Shown here piece after piece: positions 40,457 to 50,546 of a stretch of DNA of 64,000 nt. The notes below the pieces were generated by a model. That model ran no database searches and had not been told where the DNA came from. It was given only the letters and a program-made list of their open reading frames with translations. Every line of letters begins with the position of its first letter. The stretch's first letter is position 1. The position numbers and the translations under genes were made by a program. Source of the stretch: Xenorhabdus mauleonii (lineage in GTDB: Bacteria; Pseudomonadota; Gammaproteobacteria; Enterobacterales; Enterobacteriaceae); the NCBI RefSeq assembly GCF_900113945.1, contig NZ_FORG01000002.1:186001-250000 (forward strand). Reading direction: 5' to 3'.

Positions 40457-43252
40457 ATGTCTGTAAATACAATATATAGCACACCAAATGAATCTACCGT
40501 TCACCCTGCCCCAACTGCCACTTCTATCAGTGACCTCTTATTGCGAGCAGTACAGCAAAATCCTCATTCTGGCCTCCGTTTTATTTCCGGTAAGAAAGCT
40601 AACGAGAGTAAATGGGTTACCTATCCCGAATTATTAAAAGAAACACAGCAGGTACTGGGTGGATTGCGAGCTCATGCATCTAAACCTAATATGCACGTTA
40701 TTCTAATCCTCGAACATGCTCACGATTTTGCTCCCGCCTTCTGGGCTTGTATTCTTGGTGGATATGTTCCCTGCCCTGTTCTTCCAATTCGTAATGATCC
40801 TGAACGCTGGGAAAAACACCTTAACCATGTCAGTTCTCTGCTCGGAAATCCATTGATAATCTCCACCAAAACATTGCAAAGAGAATTGATGGGGATCGCT
40901 GATGCCATTGATATGAATGAACTACGCACGGCAATGCCGGATGAGACAATCTATCAAGCCAACCTTGACGATCCTGCCGTATTTATGCTGACTTCCGGCT
41001 CGACCGGTAATTCAAAAGTTGTAGTGCTGACACATGGGAATCTGTTGTCGTCAATGGAAGGGAAAAATGAGCGTCAGCGCCTGACGGCGGAAGATAGCAC
41101 ATTAAACTGGATCTCTTTCGACCACGTTGCTGCTTTTTCAGAAGCCCATTTATTGCCTTTATCTGTCGGTGCGACACAGCTCCATGTTTCCCCTGCGACC
41201 ATTCTCGCTGAGCCTTTGCTGTTTCTGCGCCTGATCAGCGATTATCGCGTTGCGATGACTTTCACTCCCAATTTCCTTTTAGGTCAAATTAATGCTGCAT
41301 TGCAGTCAGGGCGAATAAGTGCTCTAGAACTTCAAAACAAATCGTTTGATCTCTCCTGCTTGCGACAAATCATTTCCGGCGGGGAAGCTACGGTGGTTGA
41401 AACAGGGAAAAATTTCCATCAACATCTTGCTCCTTACGGGCTGGCAAACAATGTCATCTGGCCTGGATTTGGCATGACAGAAACATGTGCAGGCTCTATC
41501 TATTCATGTGAATTCCCTGATATTGATGCAGATAAGGAGTTTGGATCACTGGGTTTTCCGATTCTTGGCCTGAAAATGCGTGTTGCCAATGAAAACATCC
41601 CCCTGACACAAGCCGGTGAGGTAGGAGAACTACAGTTACACGGCCCGATGATCTTCACTCGTTACTATAATAATGAAGAAGCAACTCGGGAAGCATTCAC
41701 CGATGATGGCTGGTTCCGCACCGGTGATCTTGCTCTGATCGAAAATGGGCGTCTGAATCTGGTCGGAAGAAATAAAGACAGCATTATTGTGAGCGGCGTG
41801 AACTATTTCAGCCATGAGCTTGAAACTACACTTGAACAGCTTTCCGGCATTGAAAAATCATTTGTTGCAGCATTCCCGACACGGCCTGCGGGCAGCGATA
41901 CCGAGCAACTTGTTGTTGCGTTCTCAGCTTCATTTCCACATTCCGACGAGAATCGACTATATCAATTGATCACGGCTATCCGCAATACCACCATCCTGCT
42001 CTGGGGATTTCGTCCTACACTCATTTTGCCTTTGCCGCCAGACGCTTTTCAGAAAACCAGTCTGGGCAAAATACAGCGGGCAATTATGCGCAAGCGTCTG
42101 GAAACGGGTGTGTTTGCCGATGAAATAAGCTACATCAAACAAGTGAGTGATAAGCAGACGGGGGGTTATACTCCACCCGCCGGGGAAGCAGAAGAAACAA
42201 TTGCCAATATTTATGCCGAGCTATTTGGTCTCGACACCACTCAAATAAGCGCCACAGAAAACTTTTTCGAGGTGGGAGGCACTTCCCTCGATATCGTCAA
42301 ACTGAAACAAGCTATTCAGCAGCAATTCAACATCAAAGATGTCCCGATCGTCACACTGATCCAGAATCCAACAGTACGCACCCTCGCGACTCGCATAGCT
42401 TCTCACGGTAGTGGCAGCTATGATCCGGTGGTTGCCCTTCAAACCACCGGCAATAAAACACCGCTTTTCTGCATCCATCCGGGCATTGGTGAAATTCTGG
42501 TTTTTGTTAATCTTGCAAAATATTTCATCAACGATCGTCCTTTCTACGCATTGCGTGCCCGTGGCCTTGAAGAGGGAGAGGATCATTTCACGTCATTTGA
42601 AGAGCTGATCAATGTGTATCTTGAAGGGATCCGCTCGCGTCAGCCCCACGGCCCGTATGCCATCGCAGGATATTCTTATGGCAGCCCTGTTGCTTTCGAA
42701 ATTGCCAAGCGGCTTGAAGCACAAGGGGAGCGCGTGGCTTTTGTTGGCAGTATCGATATGGCGCCATTGCTGATGCATCAAATGGCCGCAGTTGATGGAG
42801 CCGATATCGCCACCACACTGGCCTTTTTCCTCTCCTTGGTTGACAGAGAACAAAAAGATGAATTACCAGCCGAAATCCGGTCAGCCGCAGGGAACCAAGA
42901 TCCTTGTGAATATATCCTGAAAAACGTGTCATCTGAGCGCCTGCAAGAACTGGATTTAGATTTAGAAAAATTCAAGGCCTGGGCCACACTAACCCAATCA
43001 TTATTGAATGTGGGGCGTTCATATGCGCCGACGGGTAATGTTGAATCAATCAGTGTGTTCTATGCTGATCCCCCTCGCGGATCAAAAGAAGAGTGGCTAA
43101 TTCACCTCAAACGCTGGGATGATTTTTCCCGTCAGCCAAATAATTATATCCCGGTAGCAGGCGGGCATTACGATCTGATGGGGCCAAAACATCTGGCAAC
43201 ATTTCAGGCGGTTTTGCGTAATGAACTAGATCGTGCGCTGGGTGATAAATAA
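40457..43252 (+). CDS. NRPS-like A-T-TE synthetase, probable aryl-furanone/quinone synthetase
   Basis: A 931-residue single-module enzyme with no condensation domain. The adenylation domain (about 20-560) shows A3 LTSGSTGNSKVVVLTH (about 178), A5 GFGMTETCAGS (about 337), A7 WFRTGDLA (about 418), A8 VGRNKDSIIVSGVNYF (about 435) and A10 KTSLGKIQRA (about 537). The carrier domain has Ser in FFEVGGTSLDIV (about 609). The thioesterase has GYSYGSP (Ser about 739) and GGHYDLM (His about 903). In place of the A4 aspartate that holds an amino group it reads WISFDHVAAFSE, as I recall from 2-oxo-acid activating enzymes such as TdiA, atromentin synthetases and RalA. Such enzymes dimerise arylpyruvates. 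Xenofuranones of Xenorhabdus szentirmaii are a plausible product class; that is inference. Confidence 0.85.
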   Translation: MSVNTIYSTPNESTVHPAPTATSISDLLLRAVQQNPHSGLRFISGKKANESKWVTYPELLKETQQVLGGLRAHASKPNMHVILILEHAHDFAPAFWACILGGYVPCPVLPIRNDPERWEKHLNHVSSLLGNPLIISTKTLQRELMGIADAIDMNELRTAMPDETIYQANLDDPAVFMLTSGSTGNSKVVVLTHGNLLSSMEGKNERQRLTAEDSTLNWISFDHVAAFSEAHLLPLSVGATQLHVSPATILAEPLLFLRLISDYRVAMTFTPNFLLGQINAALQSGRISALELQNKSFDLSCLRQIISGGEATVVETGKNFHQHLAPYGLANNVIWPGFGMTETCAGSIYSCEFPDIDADKEFGSLGFPILGLKMRVANENIPLTQAGEVGELQLHGPMIFTRYYNNEEATREAFTDDGWFRTGDLALIENGRLNLVGRNKDSIIVSGVNYFSHELETTLEQLSGIEKSFVAAFPTRPAGSDTEQLVVAFSASFPHSDENRLYQLITAIRNTTILLWGFRPTLILPLPPDAFQKTSLGKIQRAIMRKRLETGVFADEISYIKQVSDKQTGGYTPPAGEAEETIANIYAELFGLDTTQISATENFFEVGGTSLDIVKLKQAIQQQFNIKDVPIVTLIQNPTVRTLATRIASHGSGSYDPVVALQTTGNKTPLFCIHPGIGEILVFVNLAKYFINDRPFYALRARGLEEGEDHFTSFEELINVYLEGIRSRQPHGPYAIAGYSYGSPVAFEIAKRLEAQGERVAFVGSIDMAPLLMHQMAAVDGADIATTLAFFLSLVDREQKDELPAEIRSAAGNQDPCEYILKNVSSERLQELDLDLEKFKAWATLTQSLLNVGRSYAPTGNVESISVFYADPPRGSKEEWLIHLKRWDDFSRQPNNYIPVAGGHYDLMGPKHLATFQAVLRNELDRALGDK

Positions 43253-43296
43253 CGTCGTCAGAGGCACCCAATAAATAATTGGGTGAAAAAATACAC

Positions 43297-44247
43297 ATGA
43301 ATATTCATATGGAAGCAACACTGGCCATTGATGCCAAAAACACAATAGGGGAAGGGCCTCTATGGGATGCCAGAGGAGAACGTCTTCTCTGGTGCGATAA
43401 TGCACATGGTATCGTGCAGGAAGCCCGGTCGGACAACAATAAAGATTGGTATATCAGCAGGCATTGGACGTTAAATCGCTATATCGGCGGTGCTGTTCCC
43501 CGCCAAGATGGTGGAATTATTGTTGTTGCCGGTATTGATATCTTAGCGCTGGATGATAACGGTCACATCACACCATTTGCTCGGCTTGATGCAGACCCAA
43601 AAAAAGTACGGGCGAATGATGTAAAATGCGACGCTCAAGGCAGGTTGTGGGTTGGTACGCTCGGTAATGATGTTCTCACCTCTTCCGGTGACGTTATTGA
43701 AGGCCAAGGGAGTCTCTATCGCATCGATCCTGATGGAACAATCACGACCATACTGAGCCAAGTGACCCTCTCCAATGGGTTGGACTGGAGTCCTGATGGA
43801 ACTTCTTTCTATTATGTTGATTCGCACACACTGGCCGTGGATATCTTCGATTTTGATTCCGATAAGGGAACACTCCACAACCGTCGCTGTTTTAAAGCAT
43901 TCGCCAAAGGTGAAGGAATACCAAACGGTTTAGCTGTTGATCAAGAAGGAAATATTTGGCTTGCTTTAATGGGCAGCGGTTCAGTACACCGTTACTCTTC
44001 CGCAGGGGAATTGATAGGGAAAGTCCGGATATCCACGCCAGCGGTCACAAGTTGTACATTTGGCGGTATTCACGGTGATCATCTGTTTATCACAAGTGCA
44101 GGCAGAAAATTGCCGGATATTACCCATCATCTGTACGGTCTTTCTCAGGAAGCTGTGGAATACTCAGCCAAAGCACCCGGAGCAGGTGGGCTATTTATTT
44201 GTCAAACCAATGTTTCAGGACCAGCTGCAACACCGTTTGCAGGTTAA
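43297..44247 (+). CDS. SMP-30/gluconolactonase family lactonase
   Basis: A 316-residue six-bladed beta-propeller protein. The metal ligands of the family are visible: Glu in TIGEGPLWDARG, Asn in RANDVKCDAQGRLWVGT, Asn in LSNGLDWSPDG and the catalytic Asp in IPNGLAVDQEGNIWLA. These enzymes hydrolyse lactones. It begins 45 bases after the synthetase stop on the same strand, so the two are probably cotranscribed. It may act on the furanone product or simply on sugar lactones. I use the ATG at 43297; 43309 is possible. Confidence 0.85.
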   Translation: MNIHMEATLAIDAKNTIGEGPLWDARGERLLWCDNAHGIVQEARSDNNKDWYISRHWTLNRYIGGAVPRQDGGIIVVAGIDILALDDNGHITPFARLDADPKKVRANDVKCDAQGRLWVGTLGNDVLTSSGDVIEGQGSLYRIDPDGTITTILSQVTLSNGLDWSPDGTSFYYVDSHTLAVDIFDFDSDKGTLHNRRCFKAFAKGEGIPNGLAVDQEGNIWLALMGSGSVHRYSSAGELIGKVRISTPAVTSCTFGGIHGDHLFITSAGRKLPDITHHLYGLSQEAVEYSAKAPGAGGLFICQTNVSGPAATPFAG

Positions 44248-44748
44248 CTGAAACTGGACAGAAAGTATAAAAAACCCAGCTCCGTTTAAGAAAAAAGAAT
44301 GAAGTGCCTGAGGAATTGCATTAGCGTTACACACACGCAGAATATCTCGGGCCACTTCAAGATTTCAGCGGGCGCGCTCCAGCAGCTTCTGATGCTATCA
44401 GTAATTTTTTACTTTTTATTCATTTAGTTATTCGCCATTTCTACGTTCAGCGCGGCTGAGCCAATCCCGGAAATAATCGAGACTGCATTGCTGTCAGTCA
44501 GAAAAGTGAAACAATGGAGCCAGACGAACATGCAGTGGCAAACGAGCAAGTAGTGAGAAACAAGTATCATATAGTGAGAGAAGTTTCTGCTCCCAAAGAT
44601 TGGTAGGTTAGCGCATTGAACACTTCATCGTATTTTCAGGCAAAATATCTGAATTATCATGCCCCAATGAAATCTAGGATTGTAGCACTAAGAAAAATTA
44701 CAAAAAATCGGGTACACTTACCAAAATTTGTAAGTAAAAAACCGAGTA
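44248..44748. other. Intergenic region between the biosynthetic locus and smrB
   Basis: No intact gene. A minus-strand stretch at about 44440-44510 is open for some 20 codons and GC-richer than its surroundings, and may be the decayed end of a mobile-element gene; I cannot identify it. The smrB promoter should lie near 44650-44740. This marks the right edge of the prmB-smrB insertion. Confidence 0.45.
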
Positions 44749-45294
44749 ATGAAGAAAAAAAATCTACTACTAAATGAAGAAGACGTTAGCCTATTCCGAA
44801 CGTCAGTGGCAGGAACCCGCCGCATTGTACACGATACGGTGTTACACACCCCAAAAAGAAAAAAAATTAGCCACGTTGCTTCTGAACGTCTAATGCAAGA
44901 ACAGGTCGATGCCAGTTACTATTTTTCTGATGAATTCCAACCCAATCTCGATACAGAAGGGGCAACCCGCTATATCAGAGAAGGGGCCAATCATTATGAA
45001 TTGAAAAAATTGCGTCGTGGAGATTATCCTCCCGAACTGTTTCTGGATTTGCATGGCTTAACACAACTGCAAGCCAAACAAGAGATTGGCGCCTTAATTG
45101 CGGCCTGCCGCCGTGAGCACGTATACTGCGCCTGCGTTATGCATGGGCACGGTAAACATATCCTCAAGCAACAAACACCATTATGGCTTGCCCAACATCC
45201 TGATATTATCGCCTTCCACCAAGCTCCTAAAGAATGGGGAGGTAATGCTGCATTACTTATTTTGGTCGAAATGGATGAATTTACCCGACGTTGA
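44749..45294 (+). CDS. smrB: Ribosome rescue endonuclease SmrB
   Basis: A 181-residue protein matching E. coli SmrB (YfcN). The C-terminal Smr domain has [17 protein letters not shown] at about residues 99-115 and the catalytic-loop [18 protein letters not shown] at about 130-147, ending ALLILVE. SmrB cuts mRNA between collided ribosomes. In E. coli smrB is beside prmB; here 14.8 kb separates them. Confidence 0.95.
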   Translation: MKKKNLLLNEEDVSLFRTSVAGTRRIVHDTVLHTPKRKKISHVASERLMQEQVDASYYFSDEFQPNLDTEGATRYIREGANHYELKKLRRGDYPPELFLDLHGLTQLQAKQEIGALIAACRREHVYCACVMHGHGKHILKQQTPLWLAQHPDIIAFHQAPKEWGGNAALLILVEMDEFTRR

Positions 45295-45746
45295 TTTATT
45301 TTCTATTCTGGGGCTTTTAAAATTTTGCATATTTCTTTAAATATCAATTAATAACAATAATTACCTACTTTATTATAATGATTTCATCATAATATTAATT
45401 ATATTTTTTATCGTTCACGAGAAGTTAGATATTGGAATAGATACCAATAGCGATGATATAAAGAGAAATCATATATCAAAGTACGAGGATTTTGGAGTGA
45501 GCATAATTTCTTGGCGTGAGATTAGGTGTATATTCATTTAACTTTAAGGCGCTGCTTTGATTTTTAAATTAATAATTAAAAATCAACAAGATGAGTTATA
45601 TCCCCTCATGCATCTTCAAGTTTAATGCGTATAGTATAAATTTAACGATTAGCCAGGGTGAAATAATAATTAGTGATTTGCCAGTACTTACGCTCTCTTC
45701 GCTTCCGAGAGAGCATAAGTACAAATTGAAATACGACAACTATAAA
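45295..45746. other. Intergenic region with inverted repeat
   Basis: No gene is seen. A 14-bp inverted repeat with one mismatch and an 11-base loop lies at 45684-45722 (arms GTACTTACGCTCTC and GAGAGCATAAGTAC), just downstream of the toxin-like gene on the minus strand. There is no T tract, so it may be a REP-type element rather than a terminator. Confidence 0.5.
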
Positions 45747-46289
45747 TCAATAAAAGTGATAAGTGTTGGGTTCTGGAAATCGCCGTCTGCCTATTGGTTC
45801 GTACCAATTAAAATTTCGTTCCTGATGTCCTACCTTAGGTTCCTTCTCAATGAAAGTGTGTGTGTTATAAGTAGTTGGAGTCTGTTCAGACCAATACAGA
45901 TATACTTCGCCAGTGGCTGCTTTAACAGGCTGTCCTATGGCATTCGCAAACTCTTGCGCAAATCCCGTTGCTCCCGAAAAACTACTCAGCAATCGAAAAC
46001 TTTTTATGGAAAATGCCCACACAAGATAAGCAGCACAGATATCAGCCAATTGTTGAGCACTTAGATCTTCAGCATTTATGTAACCAGGATAACCCCCTCT
46101 AAAAATACGGGGTTCAGAATAAGGATGAAATCCTATTAAGTTGCATCGAGGTCGCTTTTTTTGTTCTTTGGGGTCATCGAAAAAGTAGAGAAACCCACCG
46201 TACTGAACAGAAAAAGGACGAGCACATCTTTGATATTGCTCGTTTATCGGTAGTGAAAAAAATTCATCAGGTATATAACTGTATCTCAT
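45747..46289 (-). CDS. Orphan protein resembling a degenerate caspase-like toxin domain
   Basis: A 180-residue protein I cannot assign to a named family. The core runs NLIGFHPYSEPRIF, then INAEDLSAQQLADIC, SFRLLSSFSG and FAQEFANAIGQPVKAATGEVYLYW. This order (strand, His turn, a helix beginning Asn-Ala, strand ending in a small-residue turn, then a helix and P-V-x-A) is what I remember of C80-like/clan CD cysteine peptidase domains in polymorphic toxins. There the motifs would be HG and LxxCxSG. Here they read HP (His55) and SSFSG (Ser103), so catalysis is doubtful. GAGAGGG before the ATG is a strong ribosome site. The gene at 56809-57369 has a similar layout. Confidence 0.55.
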   Translation of the reverse strand: MRYSYIPDEFFSLPINEQYQRCARPFSVQYGGFLYFFDDPKEQKKRPRCNLIGFHPYSEPRIFRGGYPGYINAEDLSAQQLADICAAYLVWAFSIKSFRLLSSFSGATGFAQEFANAIGQPVKAATGEVYLYWSEQTPTTYNTHTFIEKEPKVGHQERNFNWYEPIGRRRFPEPNTYHFY

Positions 46290-47015
46290 GATAAATCCCT
46301 CTCTAATATAATTTAACTCAACAAAAACACTAATGATTTATATTTTCACAGAATTAAATACAAAAAAGGAATCCGTAGTGAACCATATAATCCTATAAAA
46401 TTAAATACCTTTGAACTTACTGATTCTTGCAAGCCGATGTTATACACGTATCATCTTCGAAGCTTTATCTTTAGCTCGCTGCACTCAGTCACATAGTTAT
46501 CTATGTTATTGAGAATTGATGAAAATCCTCTCCACTTCTAACAGAAATCCAGCCTGTGGCTAGGGAATTATGAGTAATATTTTGTAAACACTTCATACTC
46601 ATATTTCCACCTGTCACACTCTCTCAGAAAGATAAATTTTTATTAATTTTCATTAGGTTAAATTAATACTACTGATACATATAAGTATGTTTTTGGTTCC
46701 TACCATTCAAAATCTGAGCGGTAGCCTCAGACACCTACCGCTTTTTTTACTTGCATGAACAACCCATTCTTAACCTATACGCGTCGTACTTCAAGGTGCA
46801 CGTATTATCATCCCGCGTCGCGGGATGATAATACGTGCACCTTGAAACTTGGAGTTAATAGGGTATACATGCATAAGCACCATGAAGAAGTTGCTCGAAT
46901 TACACCAGTAAAAGGCAACGCTTGCCGAGTAAATATATCCACTACTCACCAAAACTGAAGGTGGAAAACATTCATTTATTTTCGTATGACGTCAGGTTTT
47001 CTCTACTATTTGCTA
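46290..47015. other. Intergenic region with second palindromic element
   Basis: No gene is supported. It contains an imperfect ERIC-like stretch near 46430-46560, the dyad GAGCGGTAGCCT...AGACACCTACCGCTTTTTTTAC at 46716-46750 that looks like a plus-strand terminator, and the palindromic repeat at 46780-46865. Confidence 0.5.
46780..46865. repeat. Palindromic repeat element, copy 2
   Basis: The same element as in hcp, co-linear without indels. The perfect 28 + 28 inverted repeat around one T is at 46790-46846. One base in each arm differs from copy 1 (T to C in the left arm, A to G in the right), leaving the stem fully paired. Again ATA lies on both sides. Confidence 0.87.
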
Positions 47016-47498
47016 CTAATCGTTCGCTGTTAACTGTTCCGGAGAGGTTTGCCACAGAAGACGACCTTTCTCTGTTTTATGATCCAGTTCCACACAAGCA
47101 ATACTGGATGTAGCAAACATTGGGGGAATTTGCCCAGGGACAAGTTCAGAAACCAAATAGCCAACTAATGGTAAGTGGGAAACCACCAGCACAGAGCTAT
47201 GTTCCTGCATCGCCAAAACTTGTAAATAACTGGCGACCAACGCCACATCACCCGATGGCGTTAACTCATTTAACACTTGCTCACTGTCTGGCAATGCCAA
47301 ATTCTCACGAACAGCCTTTAAAGTTTGCTCTGCTCGGATGTAAGGACTGACTAAAACACAATCAATATCAGGCGATTGTTGCGAAAGCCAATGAGCCATT
47401 TTCTGTGATTCTTGGCATCCCCGAGGAGTCAGCTCTCGTGTTGCATCACTGGGAGAATCTAAAGCAGCTTCACCATGACGCATAATAAAAATATACAT
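47016..47498 (-). CDS. sixA: Phosphohistidine phosphatase SixA
   Basis: A 160-residue histidine-phosphatase family enzyme. The catalytic RHG motif is at the N-terminus (YIFIMRHGEAALDSPSDATRELTPRG), and the second His is in VLVVSHLPLVGYL at about residues 102-114. In E. coli SixA dephosphorylates the His of phosphotransferase components such as NPr. It follows fadJ, as in E. coli, but across about 870 bases, so it probably has its own promoter. Confidence 0.95.
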   Translation of the reverse strand: MYIFIMRHGEAALDSPSDATRELTPRGCQESQKMAHWLSQQSPDIDCVLVSPYIRAEQTLKAVRENLALPDSEQVLNELTPSGDVALVASYLQVLAMQEHSSVLVVSHLPLVGYLVSELVPGQIPPMFATSSIACVELDHKTEKGRLLWQTSPEQLTAND

Positions 47499-48048
47499 AA
47501 TTCACCGTTTAGTTGATGTCAAAACAGACCTAAATATCTGCCTCTATATACGATCTATTCCCAATGGATTTCAAATTACAGCGTAACAGCAAGAAAACCA
47601 CCCCTCCCCCGAAAACATAGCGGTCTATGTGGCTGAGATCAGTGAGCGTAACTAACCAAGCAGCAATTTGAAAAACGACGTAGGTCTTTCAAGACATTAT
47701 CTGCTTTTATGCAATAAAATACAGCCTGATACTATTGGAATAGCCTATTGTTTTCACTCATTCATAATAGAAAGAAAATAATATTATCGTAATGCTTTTT
47801 GATAGAAAAAATATTAGTGAGGGCTAATCGGTATTTTCCTCTAATGCATTTTCCTTTAAAACAGCGAGAAATAAAATGATTACTTTTACCATCATGCCAA
47901 GCAATAGGTTAACAGTTATACAATGAAGTTATTTCAATAATTCTGGATGTTATAACCAGAAAGAAAAATAACAATAACTTATTGATTTTAATAGTAGATC
48001 ATCATTTTCTTCTGTGAAGAAAATCAGAATCCTCATAAAAAAATTAAA

Positions 48049-48080
48049 GCCGTTACAATCTGATAACAGATTATAACGGC
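48049..48080 (-). terminator. Probable terminator between fadJ and sixA
   Basis: A 14-bp stem with one mismatch and an ATAA loop (GCCGTTACAATCTG / CAGATTATAACGGC). On the minus strand it is followed by TTTAATTTTTTTATG. It would end the fadI-fadJ transcript. Confidence 0.7.
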
Positions 48081-48256
48081 ATCATTTATTTCAACTATCT
48101 ATTTTAATAAAACATATTTCGTTTTTTCCATGTGCCATTTTCCACGCACTGTTTTTCTACGCGTTATTTTCCTCTACGCACTAATTACCGACGAGCGATT
48201 ACCTACAAGCTATTACCACGTACTGCTGGCTCCCTCCACGGCTATTGGCTCCTGTA

Positions 48257-48296
48257 CTCCCCTGAAAGCTTGATAATCAGTTAAGCTTTCGGGGAG
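48257..48296. repeat. Hairpin with single-base bulge downstream of fadJ
   Basis: CTCCCC-T-GAAAGCTT pairs with AAGCTTTC-GGGGAG over 14 bp with one bulged T and an 11-base loop. It has no T tract on either strand and may be a REP-type element. Confidence 0.5.
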
Positions 48297-48368
48297 CCGT
48301 TTCCTTGCCGTCACGCTGCAACTTGAAATCCATAAGCTATATATAAACTACACATAAACTACAGTCAG

Positions 48369-50546
48369 TTAGTCATAGAATTTCTTTTTCTGTTCAGCCA
48401 GTTGGACTAACAGCTCGCAAGGTGCAAATCTCTCCCCGTGTTTTGCTTCCAGACGACGTAAAATCTCTACGACTTTATCACTGCCAAGTTGATCCATATA
48501 ACGGAATGGTCCCCCCAGGAATGGCGGGAAACCGATGCCAAATACAGCACCAATATCGCCATCTCGCGGGCTTCTGACAATTCCTTCATCCAGGCAACGA
48601 ACAGCTTCATTCAACATGAGCATCACACAACGTTGGGCAATTTCAGCCGGTAATACATTTACAGCCGGCTTAATTTTTAATAAGGAATAAATGGATACAT
48701 CCACTTGTTTGGATTTCTTACCAAATGACGCGAACATTCCCTTTTTACCTGCGTAAGAGTAGAAACCACGTCCATTTTTCTTACCCTTGCGATCATCTTT
48801 TAAAATTGTCTCCAAAATTTCTGGTGCGACAAATCGATCCCCCAATTGCTCTACCAATATCGGAATGATCTTAGTGCCTACATCTATGCCCACTTCGTCC
48901 AATAAATTGATCGGGCCAATAGGGAAACCGAAATCCACCAACGCCTTGTCGATATGTTCAATCGGCTCACCTTCAACCAGACAGTAACCCGCTTCATTAA
49001 TGTATGGCGCCAAAATTCGGTTGACGTAAAAACCGGCTTTATCTCCAACAACAATTGCCGTTTTTCCTTGCTTCTTGGCCAGAGCCACTGCCGTTGCAAC
49101 CGTTTTTTCACTTGTTCCTGCGTGTGGAATAACTTCGACCAACGGCATTTTGTCGACAGGGCTGAAATAGTGCAGGCCTATAACTTGCTCAGGCCGAGCT
49201 GCAATTTCAGCAATCTTATGGATTGGCAATGAAGACGTGTTAGAAGCAAAAATAGTGTCAGGATTAGTATTATTTTCAATTTCTGAAACCATTTTGCGCT
49301 TTAATACCAAATCTTCGAACACTGCCTCAACAACTATATCCGCTTGCTTAAATCCACTGTAATCCGTGGTGCCTGATAATAAAGACATCTGACGAGAACG
49401 TTCACCGGGTGACAAACGGCGCTGTTTGACCCGCTTGGTAAGGAGATCCCATGTATATTTTAGTGCCTGATTGATGCCCTTTTCACTGATATCCTTAATA
49501 CGGACAGGAAGCTTTCCTCGCGTTATCGTGACATTGGCAATCCCCCCGCCCATCAAACCACCACCCAAGATCCCAACTTGTTTGATTTTAGCCGGTTTCT
49601 CTGAAGAGCCAGTTTCATTCTTTAACGCGGTTGAAGCAAAGAACAGGCTCCGCAACGCAGCTGATTCTTGCGTCATTACCAATTCGCCAAATGCTCTGGC
49701 TTCAGCTTGAAAACCTTTATCTAAACCTTTTTCCAAGCCAGTACGGATCACATTGATGATTTTCTCTGGTGCCGGATAATGTCCGTGGGTTTTTTCTCGT
49801 GTTTTTTTCTGTACCATGTGGAACAGCAATGGCCTACCCAAGGCACTCGCCAACATACGCTGTGACCACGCTATTGGTTTACGCTTGACAGCCCCTTTCT
49901 TGACGTATTGCACAGCAACATCCAGCAAAATGTCCAAAGGAACGGCATCATCCACAACACCAAGCCGTTGTGCCTGTTTTGCTTTGAGTTGACGGCCTGT
50001 CAGTATCATATCCAAAGCAGCACTGACACCGATCAGACGAGGCAAGCGCTGGGTTCCGCCGGAGCCTGGCAATAGCCCAAGCTGAACTTCCGGCAAACCA
50101 AGGCGCGTCTTCTCATCCAAAGAGCAGACACGCGCATGGCAAGCCAGCGCAAATTCCAATCCACCACCCAGGCAAGCACCGTGGATCGCGGCTACAATCG
50201 GTAAGGAATAATTAGCGATCTGCGTAAATAATTTTTGGCCTTTTTCAGCCAACGCTGACGCCTCCTCCTGAGTTTGGGAGTTTGCAATCATGCTGATATC
50301 TGCGCCCGCAATAAAAGTATCCGGCTTGCCAGACACAATCACTAATCCTTTCAAACCGGAAACTTGTTTTGCTTTATCAAATATCACTAAAAACTGTTCA
50401 ACAAATTCAGCTTTCAGCGTGTTAACTTTCTCATCGGGTACATCAATGGTGACAATGCCTACCTTATCGTCCCTGACCGAAAAGCTGAATACTGATTGAG
50501 TGGGTTGCGCCGTTGACATGATAGTTTCTTTCTCAGCCTGAGCCAT
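48369..50546 (-). CDS. fadJ: Fatty acid oxidation complex alpha subunit FadJ
   Basis: A 725-residue multifunctional beta-oxidation enzyme: enoyl-CoA hydratase, 3-hydroxyacyl-CoA dehydrogenase and epimerase. The N-terminal crotonase domain has [17 protein letters not shown] and [22 protein letters not shown] with the two catalytic Glu residues. The dehydrogenase NAD loop is [14 protein letters not shown] near residue 325, followed by [18 protein letters not shown]. The C-terminal GRGFYSY segment closes it. The ATG at 50546 overlaps the fadI stop as TAATG and has GGAGGTGG before it; 50519 (MSTAQPT) is nearer the E. coli N-terminus. Confidence 0.94.
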   Translation of the reverse strand: MAQAEKETIMSTAQPTQSVFSFSVRDDKVGIVTIDVPDEKVNTLKAEFVEQFLVIFDKAKQVSGLKGLVIVSGKPDTFIAGADISMIANSQTQEEASALAEKGQKLFTQIANYSLPIVAAIHGACLGGGLEFALACHARVCSLDEKTRLGLPEVQLGLLPGSGGTQRLPRLIGVSAALDMILTGRQLKAKQAQRLGVVDDAVPLDILLDVAVQYVKKGAVKRKPIAWSQRMLASALGRPLLFHMVQKKTREKTHGHYPAPEKIINVIRTGLEKGLDKGFQAEARAFGELVMTQESAALRSLFFASTALKNETGSSEKPAKIKQVGILGGGLMGGGIANVTITRGKLPVRIKDISEKGINQALKYTWDLLTKRVKQRRLSPGERSRQMSLLSGTTDYSGFKQADIVVEAVFEDLVLKRKMVSEIENNTNPDTIFASNTSSLPIHKIAEIAARPEQVIGLHYFSPVDKMPLVEVIPHAGTSEKTVATAVALAKKQGKTAIVVGDKAGFYVNRILAPYINEAGYCLVEGEPIEHIDKALVDFGFPIGPINLLDEVGIDVGTKIIPILVEQLGDRFVAPEILETILKDDRKGKKNGRGFYSYAGKKGMFASFGKKSKQVDVSIYSLLKIKPAVNVLPAEIAQRCVMLMLNEAVRCLDEGIVRSPRDGDIGAVFGIGFPPFLGGPFRYMDQLGSDKVVEILRRLEAKHGERFAPCELLVQLAEQKKKFYD

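Larger units (their letters stand above)
47499..48368. other. Long intergenic region with hairpins and ERIC-like sequences
   Basis: No gene in 870 bases. It contains a degenerate ERIC-like repeat at about 47565-47690 (GGATTTCAAATTACAGC to CAATTTGAAAAACGACG), a terminator-type hairpin at 48049-48080, and a strong hairpin at 48257-48296 near a second ERIC-like end (CACGCTGCAACTTGAAATCC at 48313-48332). Confidence 0.55.

Noticed and set aside
42221..42586. 121-codon minus-strand frame inside the synthetase gene
   Set aside because: A shadow of the carrier/thioesterase coding sequence; no independent support.
46755..46958. 67-codon frame spanning the second palindromic repeat
   Set aside because: It is created by reading through the non-coding palindrome; no start context or homology.
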